Shown in pieces: positions 21,922-32,804 of a stretch of DNA of 64,000 nt. The notes under the pieces were generated by a model. The model was not told where the DNA came from, made no database searches, and worked only from the letters and a program-made list of their open reading frames with translations. The DNA comes from Cantharellus purpuraceus (Eukaryota > Basidiomycota > Agaricomycetes > Cantharellales > Hydnaceae): the NCBI GenBank assembly GCA_025174535.1, contig JALBUN010000003.1, positions 1 through 64,000 of the forward strand, read 5' to 3'. How positions within the stretch are numbered: position 1 is the first letter of the stretch; each line of letters begins with the position of its first letter. The translations under genes were made by a program, and so were the position numbers.

Positions 21922-23592
21922 CTACGCCTCCAAAGTAATTCCAGCTGCCTGTGGCCGGAACTGTTTTTCTTCAAGCTCAGTATCGGTTTCTGTCGTTTCT
22001 GCCGGTATATCCAACACTGTTGACTCGACCGCGTCCCGCGATGCTTCTGTTCCAACACCTTCATCCACGGGAGAATCCCCAAACTCTGCCATCACAGCGT
22101 CATGAATACTTTGCGTGGCCGCATGGAAACTCCCAAGGGAGATGGTAGGAATTCCCTGGGAAGTGATGCTATTGGGGTGCGCGTTTCTCTTTTGGAGGTC
22201 AAGGTGGAAACGGCAGATGATGATTGCCGATAAGCTGCATATATTCAGTAGAAGTCTGAAATCCCGTATTCCGACTCACCTCTGCTGAATAAGTCCAATT
22301 ACAGGTGAAAGTGTAGGCTGAAGAACATGTTGGAGCGGCACAGCAGCAGATAACAATGTGTGACGTACTCTCAAGATCTAGTGTATCCGGTTAACGATGG
22401 CATAGATAATGAAGCATTGACCTACCACTGTCAAGATCGTGTTAGCAAGAAAGTGTCAACACAAATCTGATAATAATCGATTCAGGATTCGTTTGGGGTG
22501 ATAGCAGATGAAGTACCCGAATCTCATCAGACCTGATATTCATGTCTATCGGTGAGAATTCTACTATAACGGAGGTCATAGCTTGCTTTTCTGGGCCAGT
22601 AAATGTGTGAGCGACAGCAAGCTGATCGTTTGTAGACTCTCCACGTTCCGTGTGTGCCGGCGAGTGTTATAGCAACCACTACTGTGTCAAACAATATGAT
22701 CGCGATCGAGTCAACGTCATTTACTAAAAGAAGGGAATCAACCATGCATAATAAATATTAGTTTCATGTGTCTCACGTCTGCTGAATCATTCAGCACAGT
22801 TCTTCACTTAAGACTACGCTGTACTTACATGCGGAGAGCGTGGAGTCGTGCACTGGTGATCCAAGCTTGCTATCGCCTATAATGTGTGTCCGTCATGCCT
22901 GCGCACATAAACGCAGAGACATACAAACCAGGTTCGATATGATAGAGCAACCTTCGAGAACTCCGAGAGCACCCAATACCACCCTCTTCCGATCTCTAAT
23001 CGCATATACCCGCGCCAGTAGAACACCTGCATAATTAATGTTGTCAATGATCTATTGCTGAAAGGAGAAATTATATCACCTTGAATACCGACGAGTGGGA
23101 GGAGGAAAAAAGCATCCACAAAGTGAGCTATCCCATTACATGCCCTGATATGTGTGAATTTTTGCGCTACAAAGGTTGCTCTTCAACTTACTACGCCATG
23201 CATCATGTGTCATCGATGCAAGTAACAGGAACAGACCTGAAGTGATGTGAAATTGAAAAATTCCCTAAATATGTTCAGCGAGAAATACAATAGCGAGGGG
23301 TATCGCGCCAGAATATACAAGGCTGTCCCCAGTTTAAACGAGTTGTTCCAGATATATTGAATCTCATGTGAGATTGTCAGAAAGGTGTCATAGGAAAGGA
23401 GAGCTGTTTTGAGCGGAAATCCGTTAGCTAGGGTGTACACACGAGCCTTCAGCTCACTAAGGGCAACCATGAACGCGTAATTGACAGCCATTCTGATACA
23501 ATATAATTAACCAAATAACTACGCATATAGTGAGCGGCAACGCACTTATCTGAGGCTGCTTGAATTGCCGCCTGTTCTGTCTGAGTTGCCAT
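21922..23592 (-). pseudogene. DUF6533-like membrane protein, copy B (degraded)
   Basis: Same exon order as copy A, ATG at 23592 and final stop at 21922. The core exon keeps TALLSYDTFLTISHEIQ and LGTALYILARY. Two lesions are visible. The acceptor before the exon encoding FLLPLVGIQ reads CAA instead of CAG (plus-strand T at 23162 where the others have C). The exon with AITLAGTHGTW has lost a few bases near 22615-22625, so the downstream frame shifts and the conserved WNKLSLTHLL segment is lost. The last exon is open and ends LEEKQ-like rather than with a new stop. Probably not functional. Confidence 0.75.
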
Positions 23593-25203
23593 GTCGATGG
23601 ACCAATAAAGGGAGAGGTATACCAGGTGGACTAGACTGTGCCAGTATGCGATGGGTTGAACACTACAGGGAGCCCATACATATACTGAAATCTAGGAGAG
23701 CAATTTGTGTATGAAACATCGTGGTATCAACAGCAACGAACAGCTATGCATACAGTCATAAGGCTGAAAATAATTCGACCTCATGGCCTGTGATGTTTCG
23801 TCAGAAGGCTTGGCACATGTGGCACATCTTCTTTCTAAGCAAGTATCGGTCTGAATGGAGCTGTTTCCATCCCTGATCTCAGTTATTAGGTCGAAGACTC
23901 GCAAATATGATATTCTTAAATAGCCACCGGGGTAAAACTAACAGATTTGTGCACAGCGTATGGACCAATGTCTCAAAAATGAGGGTTGATTCCTTGTCTG
24001 TAGTTAGGTTCTTTCACACTATGTTGACAACAGCATGCGCATCTATGAAATTTGAAGTCTGATTCAGTATACGTGCCATCTCAGATATTGGGGAACATAC
24101 AAAGTGAGCTGTCGTGGTAGCTACTACATAAGACTTGGGACAGGTGGAGACCTAATCTTTAATCAGTTTCAGTGTCTATACACAGAACACACGTGCACCT
24201 ACTCGTTAGCTAAGCTTCTGACTGTTCATGATGAATGGTGGCTCCAGGAAATCCGCAGAATACAGCAAAATCACATCACAGTGAGATCCATTGGGGCATC
24301 TGAAAGAAGAGTAGGTATCGGGAAATGATGGTTTCACCCTCAAGCTCCTGAGGGCACCATAACGAACACAGTTAGAGGCACCTTGTGATCCTCATCAAGA
24401 GGCGAATGTGATATTGCAAACTGTGGGGAAAATCCTGTGAGTCTAGCATAAGCTATATCAACAGGGAACAGTGGCTGTATGGGCGCACGCGAGGGTTGCC
24501 GAGCTCAGATGCGATCCCTTGGCTCCTAGTAACGGTCGTCGGCGTTCGCTTCGGTGACAAATCTAACATCTATACGTTCTGAATCTTGTGATATATCAGC
24601 AGAAGCAGTGCCTCGTTGAAAGACGATTTATGGAAGCGGCAGAAGAGTATGAGCTGAGGGCGCAATTTAGTTCATGTCGTCTGGATGGTTGGAATATGAC
24701 TCACAACGAGTAGATTAGCCCATCAAGTATTCTTTGAAATCACAGATAATTATGACATACCCATGCAAATACGTAAACTCACCTTTGTCGACGTTCGACG
24801 GAGACTCCATGTGAAATGTGGCGGCCCCGGAATTGATCGGATCACCCTGCTGAATAAGCAACAGAGCGTCTGCAAACTGGATGTTGCCACTGGCGAGTCC
24901 CCTGCCTTTTGGGTGTGTGCGTATTATTGTGAGTCTATTCCCATTCATAAATCGCGATATATCTGAGCAAGCATCATGCTTGTCTTGTAGAGCGGGGAAT
25001 CATTCTGGATCACACACGCACCCACTCAAGTGCCGAAGAGTTAGTGTCACTGTAGTCGTCTGGTTTCCGATGGTTAGAGTCTTGGTAGTGGAGGTCGGGG
25101 ACCTGTAATGGATCGCCAAAGGTGTGCCAATAGTTCGTTCCATATCGATGTGTATGAGAGATGCCGAGTGGCTGCTAAGTTGCTATGAGGCTGGCTATAA
25201 GTC
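23593..25203 (-). repeat. Unidentified co-duplicated module (copy 4), minus orientation, cut by LTR-C
   Basis: Includes the promoter of copy B (TATA-like near 23675). It then carries the module with a block around 23935-24100, a long poorly open stretch around 24200-24500, and the exon-like block around 24780-24930 containing NIQFADALLLIQQGDPINSG, followed on the minus strand by a GTGAGT donor. The module ends at 25203, where an LTR-C-type element begins; its remaining part is not found on the other side. Confidence 0.5.
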
Positions 25204-25743
25204 TGCTGCAGGGTGACGCGACAATGACCAATCACTTTGGTCTTATTTGGTATTTGACTGTATAGGCAGATGGGAGGATCTGTGGGAGAGACTCATCTTC
25301 TACTCCCACGGATCCCAGGTACGGTACCATGGTTGTGAGTGTTCATACTAGATTCTAATATCATCTTCTTCGTTTTAGTTTTAGCATTCAATTCTCCACA
25401 TACTTATATGGGCTATTTTCTGTCTATTACAGTAGTTTGTATATTGACTAAGATTTGCCCCATCAACTTCTTGGTTGCTAGCTTCTTGACAAGTATCTTC
25501 TTGACAAGTTGAACTCTGGATCCCTGATCCAACTCTGTACTCTGAACTCTGAAATATTGGACTGATGATCTGAGGGGGTGCAATACACAAGTTGAAGCCA
25601 AGTCCACTTGATCCAACTCAATAGTATTTGCTCCCACTCTGTCTCCGGTTGAACTGGAACATTCAAATCCCACTCCTCTCTATTACTAGCAGCTTAACTC
25701 TGGTTACTCCTTTTGAACTTCTAAGCATTCCAGCACCTTAACA
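25204..25743 (-). mobile_element. Solo LTR, LTR-C type (540 bp)
   Basis: On the minus strand it begins TGTTAAGGTGCTGG and ends CCTGCAGCA. It shares with the other LTR-C copies the segments around GACTTGGCTTCAAC, CTTGTCAAGAAG and GCTAGCAACCAAG. The 3' end differs from the palindromic TGTAACA end of other copies, so this is a divergent subfamily or a rearranged copy. Flanks (AAGTC and AATGG) do not match. Confidence 0.7.
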
Positions 25744-25754
25744 AATGGCACTGT

Positions 25755-25845
25755 TGGGTATGACACACCATGACAGTCATTAATGTGGGTAAATCCCACA
25801 TATGCACATGTAAACCACAGGTGTAGATATGTCTCATATTCCAAT
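25755..25845 (+). repeat. Short repeat beginning TGTTGGG (copy 1)
   Basis: Shares GACACACCATGACAGTCATTA and the following approximately 60 bases with 29511-29605. The two copies both sit at the edge of duplicated-unit DNA next to retroelement sequence. It may be the end of an LTR or a small non-autonomous element. No coding capacity. Confidence 0.55.
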
Positions 25846-25976
25846 AGGTGGAACTATTTTCAGCCTCATGGCTGTATGCCTAGCTGTTTGATGTTGTTGA
25901 TACCAGGATGTTACATACACAAATAGCACTCCTAGATTTCAGTATATATATGAGCCCTTGTAGCATTCTACCCATC
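25846..25976 (+). promoter_or_regulatory. Orphan promoter of a DUF6533-like gene
   Basis: Matches the upstream region of copies D and E on the plus strand, including the TTTCAGTATATATATGAG TATA-like block (25937-25955) and the following CCCTTGTAGCATTC. The gene body that should follow is absent, because an LTR-B fragment starts at 25977. It testifies to a further deleted plus-strand gene copy. Confidence 0.65.
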
Positions 25977-26424
25977 TGTTATGACTATATTCATTAATGC
26001 TCAGATCCCCATCCAATCCACCCAGATCCCCACACACATGAAATCTATACTCTATTTGGAAACCATCACATCTCCATTAGTCTGTCTGATCATCACCATT
26101 GATCTCACTCATCCACCTCCGGTTCCAATTGATGCATCAGCATCACTATGAGAACCCAGACATCCATCCCCATCAGACTCAGATATATTCACATAAGGCC
26201 ACCAGCCTCGGAGACCCATCACTGGAGTAACTATTATTAGATTTCAAATATGTATTTAAGTTGTACTACTGGGAACTTCATTCCCCAGTTCAAATATTGA
26301 ATCATGCCTAGCTCCTAAGTCTGATCTGAACTATCTAAGTTGTACTCCAACTCCAAAATCTCAGACACAGGTATTAGTGAGGGTGCAGCACATAAGCTGA
26401 AGCCAAGTCCGTTCTGACCCCCAC
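25977..26424 (-). mobile_element. LTR-B, truncated
   Basis: Begins TGTTATGACTATATTC like 51785 and runs colinearly for about 450 bp. It lacks the last roughly 70 bp, where LTR-A begins at 26425. CpG sites present in the 51785 copy are often TpG or CpA here. Confidence 0.85.
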
Positions 26425-27854
26425 TGTTTTGGAACCTGCAAAATTATGGTGTTGGGGCAAACTCTAAATCACCACAATTCCGTGAATGAACAGCTGAGAA
26501 GAATATCAAATCCTACTGCAGCACAACTCCAGAAATGATTTAACATTTGTACTTTGGTTACAATCTGTTGTAATGGTCAATGCAGATGATATGCAGGAAG
26601 GTAATATGTTTCTTAGCAGTAGGGAATGAATAAGACTTCCAGAGTCTAGAGTTCATGGACGCTTAGGGGTCCAGATATCCCAAAAAGAGGGGAATGCACT
26701 TAGAGGCTAGAGGAAGTAGGTGGATGAATCCAACCATCCAACCAGTGACACTCTGAAGTGGGTAACAGCAATGTGTGAAGTAGTCTAGCAACTGCTTCAC
26801 ACGAGTTCAAGATCCTAATGCTCTGCAAAGGCAGTACACACTAGTAACTTAAACAAAGAGCACTAATGGCAGGACTATCGACAGACAATCTCACCCTGTA
26901 GATTTGTAGTCACGTGAGGCAGATACTACACTCACACCCAAAGCAGGACAATCACTACTTCGAGTGCAATCGAATACAGTTACACAACTGTAAGCGACCC
27001 TTGAACTGGACAATCAACAGTTACTGAGATATAGAGGATGACACTGTATGTCACTCTAGTCACACTGATATGCAAATGATGGGGTAGAAATGGTTATTGA
27101 TTTCAGAGGCAGAATGGGCTCCTTTTATATTGTATTTACAGGAGCTGACTAATACTACTGGAAACTTCTACCTATTAATAGATGGAAACTACTGGAAGCT
27201 AGTGGAATATGTGAGAAGGGGGTGGAAGTTTCCTAGCCAATGAGCTGCTTGGATTTGCTCTGACTCATGGCATGAATCATGGATGGAGTCATAGTATGAG
27301 TAATCACAGGAGTCATGGTATGAGTCATGGCAGGAGTCATGGTATGAGTCATGGCAGGAGTCATTGCATGAGTCACCATTACTCAAATAACTCGGTCAAT
27401 ACATCATTTCCCAGGCTAATCAGCACAGCTATGGGTAGGCACAGCTTCTATTGAACTCTCCACTGAAAATGGAGTCAGGAGGTGCAGTGGTTGTGAAGAT
27501 ATTGAGCATTTACTGGCAGTGGTGACCAGATTGAGTCAGAGATTGAAATGAGTCATGTGATCGAAAATGAGTCAGTTGTCCAGGTGACTCTGGCTGACTT
27601 TAAAGCTGCTGACATCTGCAAAGGTTTGTTGGTCCATGTGGGTCCCAAAACTTTGCCCAGCAGAACAACAAGGTTGTAGACTCATTTCTGCATGGAAAAT
27701 TCCCGAAAAAATATGAAAAAATAAAGAATATATGAATGGCCCTGAATCAAGAGAAATCAGCACATATATGCTGATATTTTGAGGCCATGAAGTGAAATTG
27801 TACAGTTTTGGGTCTTTAAACAAGATCTTTTAAGGGAAAACCAGTTCCCATACA
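26425..27854 (-). mobile_element. Solo LTR-A (1430 bp) at a junction between unrelated elements
   Basis: On the plus strand it starts TGTTTTGGAACC and ends CCAGTTCCCATACA, so it is the reverse complement of the 4552 copy. It contains the TGACTCA array (about 27260-27380 and 27555-27575) and the TATA box near 27125. The left flank is a truncated LTR-B, the right flank the integrase region of copia 3. There is no target duplication, so it marks a recombination or deletion junction. Confidence 0.9.
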
Positions 27855-29254
27855 TGATGGCTCAAGCACAGTTGAATAGGGTGCGATGCACTCTCTCCAC
27901 CTTCCTATTTTGTGCTGAGGAATAGGGAGCCATTGTTTGGTGTTTAATACCATTGTGTTTCAAGTAATTCTCAAACTCCTTTGACATGTACTCCCCTCCA
28001 TTGTCCATTCAGAAAATATTGACAGTGAGATTTGTTTCACATTCAACAAGTGCCTTCCATGCCTTAAAATATTCAAATGCCTCCCCCTTTTGTTTGAGGA
28101 TATATACCCAGGTTTTCTGAGAGAAATCATCTATAATGAGTGTATACAGTCTGCCATGTGGTGTCTGCACAACTTCTGGACCTGTGATGTCTGAGAACAC
28201 CTTGTCAAGTACCTGTGACTAGGTGATTCTCAGCCATACATATGATCAAATCATAGCTTATATGTCCCAGTCAATGATGCCATGTCTCAAGATTTGGGGC
28301 TGTACAGGCAAGTAGCAATTGTTTGTGGGTAGGATTCCCAATTAGGTGATACAGTCCTGTGCCTGACCTTTACCTTGTGTGATGATTTTGGTTCCTTGTA
28401 GAATTGAACACCCATTCAAAGAAAAGATGGCATCCAACCCAGTATTGCCAAGCCTTCCAATGGAAATGAGTTGCAACTTGGCATCTGGAATGTATAACAC
28501 ATCATGGAGCAGTAGTTGGCACCCTTTCCCACATTGTAATCTTATTGTACCTAGTGCAACAGCTTGAATACTTGAGCCATTTATGCCCTGAATGTTGCAT
28601 GGTGGTATTGAGTGGAGGTCAGTGAAAGCATTTTTGATTGGGGAGCAGTGACTCATCGCTCCAGAGTCAAAGTAATATGGCAAGGTGGTTGCCATACATC
28701 CCACAACATTGTTCCAGTCCACTGAAGATTCAATTGATTGTGGGGATGGATCCTGGAGGAGCACACAAGACTCAGATCCAGAGTTGCTACTGGGAACCTC
28801 CATGATAGCAGCATGAACCCATTCCTTCTTTTTCTCCTTATGCAGCTTTTCCATTGCTATTTTCCACCAATCCAGAGCCTTTCCTTCATTTCCCCCCCTT
28901 TTCTCACAGCATTTCTTGATTGTGTGTCCATTTTTGTTGCAATTAGAACACTTTGGACTAACATAATGCTCCAACAATTCGATCATTCATTTCTTTCCAG
29001 TCAACCAATTTGGCTGCTTCCATAGGGTGAACTTTTTTTGTCCCCATTGATGTATGACCATGTGCCACTTGCCCGAAGGGTTGCACAACATTTCCTGGAC
29101 CACTGTGGCCAAGTACCAACAGTGAGTCTACCCACAATTTTCTCAGTAAGTCTGATGTCCATTTTGCTGGTGAATAATCAAGTCCACATTGATATGTGAA
29201 TGATATGTGCAGTAAATCTTTTGTTTATAAACACATGGACCAGGGCCCATAATC
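27855..29254 (-). pseudogene. Ty1/copia retrotransposon 3, gag to integrase fragment
   Basis: Different copia lineage from elements 1 and 2. Reading on the minus strand, it has a primer-binding site at 29243-29254 and a degraded gag (about 28990-29200). An open 214-codon stretch at 28342-28986 follows, with CCHC zinc knuckle CSNCNKNGHTIKKC and an aspartic protease YFDSGAMSHCSP. Then comes integrase with FSDITGPEV, LIIDDFSQKTWVYIL and MDNGGEYMSKEFENYL (the D, D, E catalytic pattern), and SSAQN near 27930. Stops interrupt at several points. Everything downstream of the integrase core (RT, RNase H, 3' LTR) is missing, replaced by the LTR-A at 26425-27854. Confidence 0.9.
29243..29254 (-). promoter_or_regulatory. 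Primer-binding site of copia 3 (half-tRNA-iMet type)
   Basis: The minus strand reads GATTATGGGCCC immediately after the LTR end. It matches 11 of 12 bases of the site at 15577-15588 in the unrelated copia 2, so shared use of an initiator-tRNA internal primer is likely. Confidence 0.65.
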
Positions 29255-29507
29255 TGTTGTAATCTGAACAGGATAATCTCAGTCCATTATTGTGGATACG
29301 GCTTAGTGTAGTTACCTGAACAGGATAATCTACAGACATAAATATAAATACAGACTGGAGAAAATGTGAACTGATGTCTCTCACCTCAGTCCATATATTG
29401 TGGATACAGCTGAGGATGAGTGACCAGCTGCAGACATGTTATATATGTCTGCAGCAGCAAAAACTATTTTATGTAATGTGTAGGTGTGACAACACATGAA
29501 ACAACAG
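29255..29507 (-). mobile_element. 5' LTR of copia 3 (LTR-F, 253 bp)
   Basis: On the minus strand it starts TGTTGTTTCATGTG and ends CAGATTACAACA, adjoining the primer-binding site. It contains repeated CAGATTATC/GTTCAG blocks. A solo relative lies at 8941-9192. Confidence 0.8.
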
Positions 29508-29510
29508 CAC

Positions 29511-29605
29511 TGTTGGGGCATGACACACCATGACAGTCATTAATGTGGATAAATCACACAGCGCATGTAAGCCACAGACACAGATATGTTCCATATCACA
29601 ACAAT
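29511..29605 (+). repeat. Short repeat beginning TGTTGGG (copy 2)
   Basis: Runs TGTTGGGGCATGACACACCATG to CATATCACAACA, with TG...CA ends. Compare 25755-25845. Immediately right of it the duplicated unit resumes with ATACATGCGCACCAG, as at 17585. Confidence 0.55.
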
Positions 29606-30051
29606 ACATGCGCACCAGAATCCCACATCTCCTTCAGCATCGCCCTCCTCCGGTTTCCCAGGTAGCTAAGCATGGAAACCCGCACCGTACCTCAACCCAG
29701 ATTCAATACATAGGACACACAGTCCGACGGGGGGAACGACATTGGAATACAACCGATGCAGAAGACAACGCGCGATCATCGCATCCATCTGACAGCAATT
29801 GCAGCATTCTTCGGGTACCTTTTGTAAATAGATCGAGAATATTATGAAATTCTATCCGGCCTGTCCAATACAAAAACAATTATACCGCATACATATTGAA
29901 ACATCAAGTGATTTCTGAGACAGTGATTAATATTCAAACGCCTCCACACTCAGCCCTCCAAGTGACAGGATAATAGTGTAAAACAATGGTTTACTGTAAA
30001 TTCGTCCTATCAGCCAGCACCAACCGAATATGACGCACAAATAGTCCGCCA
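29606..30051 (-). repeat. 3' flank of duplicated unit (copy 5), minus orientation
   Basis: Matches 17580-18020 and 21480-21920, that is, the conserved DNA between the module and the 3' end of the DUF6533-like gene. It includes the block with GAAACATCAAGTGATTTCTG near 29900. No convincing coding frame. Confidence 0.65.
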
Positions 30052-31725
30052 CTACGCCTCCAAAGTAATTTCAGCTGCCTGTCGCCTAAACTGGATTTCT
30101 TCAAGCTCAATATCATTTTCTGTTGACTCGACGGCGTCCAGCGATGCTTCTGTTCCAACACGCTCATCCACGGGAGAATCCCCAAACTCTGCCATCACAG
30201 CCTCGTGAATACTTTGCGTGGCCGCATGGAAACTCCCAAGGGAGATAGTAGGGATTCCCAGGGAGGTAGTGCTGTTGGGGTGCGCGTGTCTCCTTTGGAG
30301 GTCGAGGTGGAAACGGCAGATGATGATTGCTGACAAGCTGCATATATTTAGTGGAAACCTGAATTTCCGTATTCCGGCTCACCTGTTCTGAATAAGACCA
30401 AGCACAGGTGAAAGTGTAGGCTAAAGAACAAGTTGGAGCGGCACAGCAGCAGATACCCGTGTGTGACGTACTCTCAAGGTCTAGTGCATCCGGTTAACAA
30501 TCGCATAGAGATTGATACTTTGACATACCAATGTCAAGATCATGTTAGATAGACTGAGAGTCAACACAAATCTGATAATAATCGATTCAGGATTTGTTTG
30601 CGGTGATAGCAGATAAAGTACCCGAATCTCATCAGACCTGATATGCATGTCTGTCTGTGAGAGTTCTACTGTAATGGAAACTGTGACTTACTTTGCTGGG
30701 CCAGTAAATGTGTGAGCGATAACTTGTTCCAAGCTGATCGTTTGTAGACTCTCCACGTTCCGAGTGTGCCAGCAAGTGTCACAGCAACTACTATCATGTC
30801 AAACAATATGATCGCGATCGAGTCGACGTCACTGACTAAAAGCAGAGAATTAACCATGTCATAATAAGTATCAGTTTCACGTGTCTTACGTCTGCTGAAT
30901 CATTGAGCGCAGTTCATTTGAGACTATGCTGTACTTACATGCGGATAGTGTGGACTTTTGCACTGCTGACACACCTATCCAAGATTGCTACTGCCTATAA
31001 TTGGTGTCTATCATTCCTGTCCACATAAATGCAGGCATGCACACATACAAGTTGCGATATGATGGCGCAACATCCGAGAACTCCAAGAACACCCAATACC
31101 ACCCTCTTCCGATCGCTAATCGCATATGCCCGCGCAAGTAGGACCCCTGCATAATTAGTGTCGTCAATGATCTATTGCTGCAAAGGAAATATCATATCAC
31201 CTTGAATACCGATGAGTGGGAGGAAGAAAAGAGCATCCAGAAAGTGAAGAAACCCATCACATGTTCTATTATGTATGAATTTCTGCGCTACAAAGGTTTC
31301 TCTTCAACTTACTATGCCATGCGTCATGTGTCATCGATGTGCATGGATGCAAGTCACAGGAACAGACCCTGAAGTGATGTGAAATTGAAAAATTCACCAA
31401 ATATTTCTAGCGAGAAATACAATAGCACGGAGTATCGCGCCAGGAAATACAGGGCTGTCCCCAGTTTAAACGATTTGTTCCAGATATATTGAATCTCATG
31501 TGAGATTGTCAGAAAGGTGTCGTAGGAAAGAAGAGCTGTTTTGAGCGGAAAGCCGTTAGCTAGGTTGCGCACACGAGCCTACGGCTCACCGAGGGCAATT
31601 ATTGAGGCATAATTGAGAGCCATGCTGGTACCATATAAAACTCATAAATCACTGCGCATATAGTGAGAGGCGACGCACATATCTGACGCTGCTTGAACTG
31701 CCGCCTGTTCTGCCTGAGCTGCCAT
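30052..31725 (-). pseudogene. DUF6533-like membrane protein, copy C (probably degraded)
   Basis: ATG at 31725, stop at 30052, same exon order as copy A. The core exon has ALLSYDTFLTISHEIQ, YIWNKS and ALYFLARYSVLLY. Downstream exons with LHFLDALFFLPLIG, FDMIVVAVTLAGTLG and the C-terminal tail are open. One extra G at the end of the core exon (donor context CAGGGTCTG near 31368 instead of CAGGTCTG) would shift the frame unless splicing uses the first G. The last exon carries an internal deletion between ERVGTEASL and VESTEND. It forms a divergent pair with copy D. Confidence 0.7.
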
Positions 31726-32804
31726 GTCTATGAAAAGATGAAGGGAGAGGTATAACAAGTGCACTAGACTATGTCAGTATGCGATGGATTGAATGCTATA
31801 AGGATATATATACTGAAATCCATACGTAACATCCTGGTATCAACAACAACGAACAGCTAGGTGTACAGCCATGAGGCTGAAACAGTTCGACCTCATGGTA
31901 TGTGATGTTTGGAAGGCTCACATGTGGCACATCAACTTCATCCTACCTACGTATCGCATTGAAAGGAACCGTTTCCATCGCCCGATCTCAGTTATTAGGT
32001 CGAAGACTCGCAAAGAACCTTCTTACCGATAGCAGGGTAAACCAGCAGATCTGTGCACAATGTACTGACTGATGTTGCCAACATTGAGCTGGATCATATC
32101 AACCGGGAACAGTGACTGTATGAGCGCACGCGAGTTGCCGAGCTCAGATGCGATCCCTTGGCTCCTAGTAATGGTCGTCGGCGGTCGCTTCGGTGACAAA
32201 TTTAACCTCTACAATCGTTCTGAATGTTGCGATATATCAGCAGGAGCATTGCCTCGTTGAAAGAGGATTCATGGAAGCGGCAGAAGCTAGTGTAATGGTC
32301 GCGCTTGGATCACGTGCCCGTAGTTAGCTCCCAGAAGCCACGTGCATTTAGTCAATGTGTCAGTCGCTGTTTCAAGAAGCTTCCACCTGTACTTATGAGA
32401 TGGCACGTATACTGAATTAGACTTCAAATTTCATAGATGCGCATGCTGTTGTCAACATAGTGTGAAAGAAATTGACTGCAGATGATGAACTCAAATTTAC
32501 GTCTTCAGCCTAATATCTGAGATCAGGCGGTGCAGACAGTTCCATTCAAAATGCGATACTAGAATGAAGTTGATGTGCCACATGTGAACCTTCTGACGAA
32601 ACATTACTGGCCATGAGGTCGGACTGTTTTCAGACTCATGGCTGTACACCTAGCTGTTCGTTGCTGTTGATACCAGGATGTTACATACAAAAATAGCACT
32701 CTTGGATTTCAGTATACATCTGGGCCCCTTGTGGCGTTCTAACCATCGCGTACTAGCATAGTCTAGTCCACTTGGTATATCTTTCCCTGTATCGTTCCAT
32801 CGAC
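31726..32804. repeat. Head-to-head junction between two inverted units
   Basis: Left of about 32335 the sequence is module DNA in minus orientation (for example 31920-32300 matches 24450-24660). From about 32390 it is module DNA in plus orientation (GATGGCACGTATACTGAAT, as at 35970). The promoters of copies C and D therefore face away from each other across roughly 1.1 kb. The central 32290-32390 shows no similarity to other units and contains the breakpoint. TATA-like stretches precede both genes (near 31805 on minus and 32715 on plus). Confidence 0.65.
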
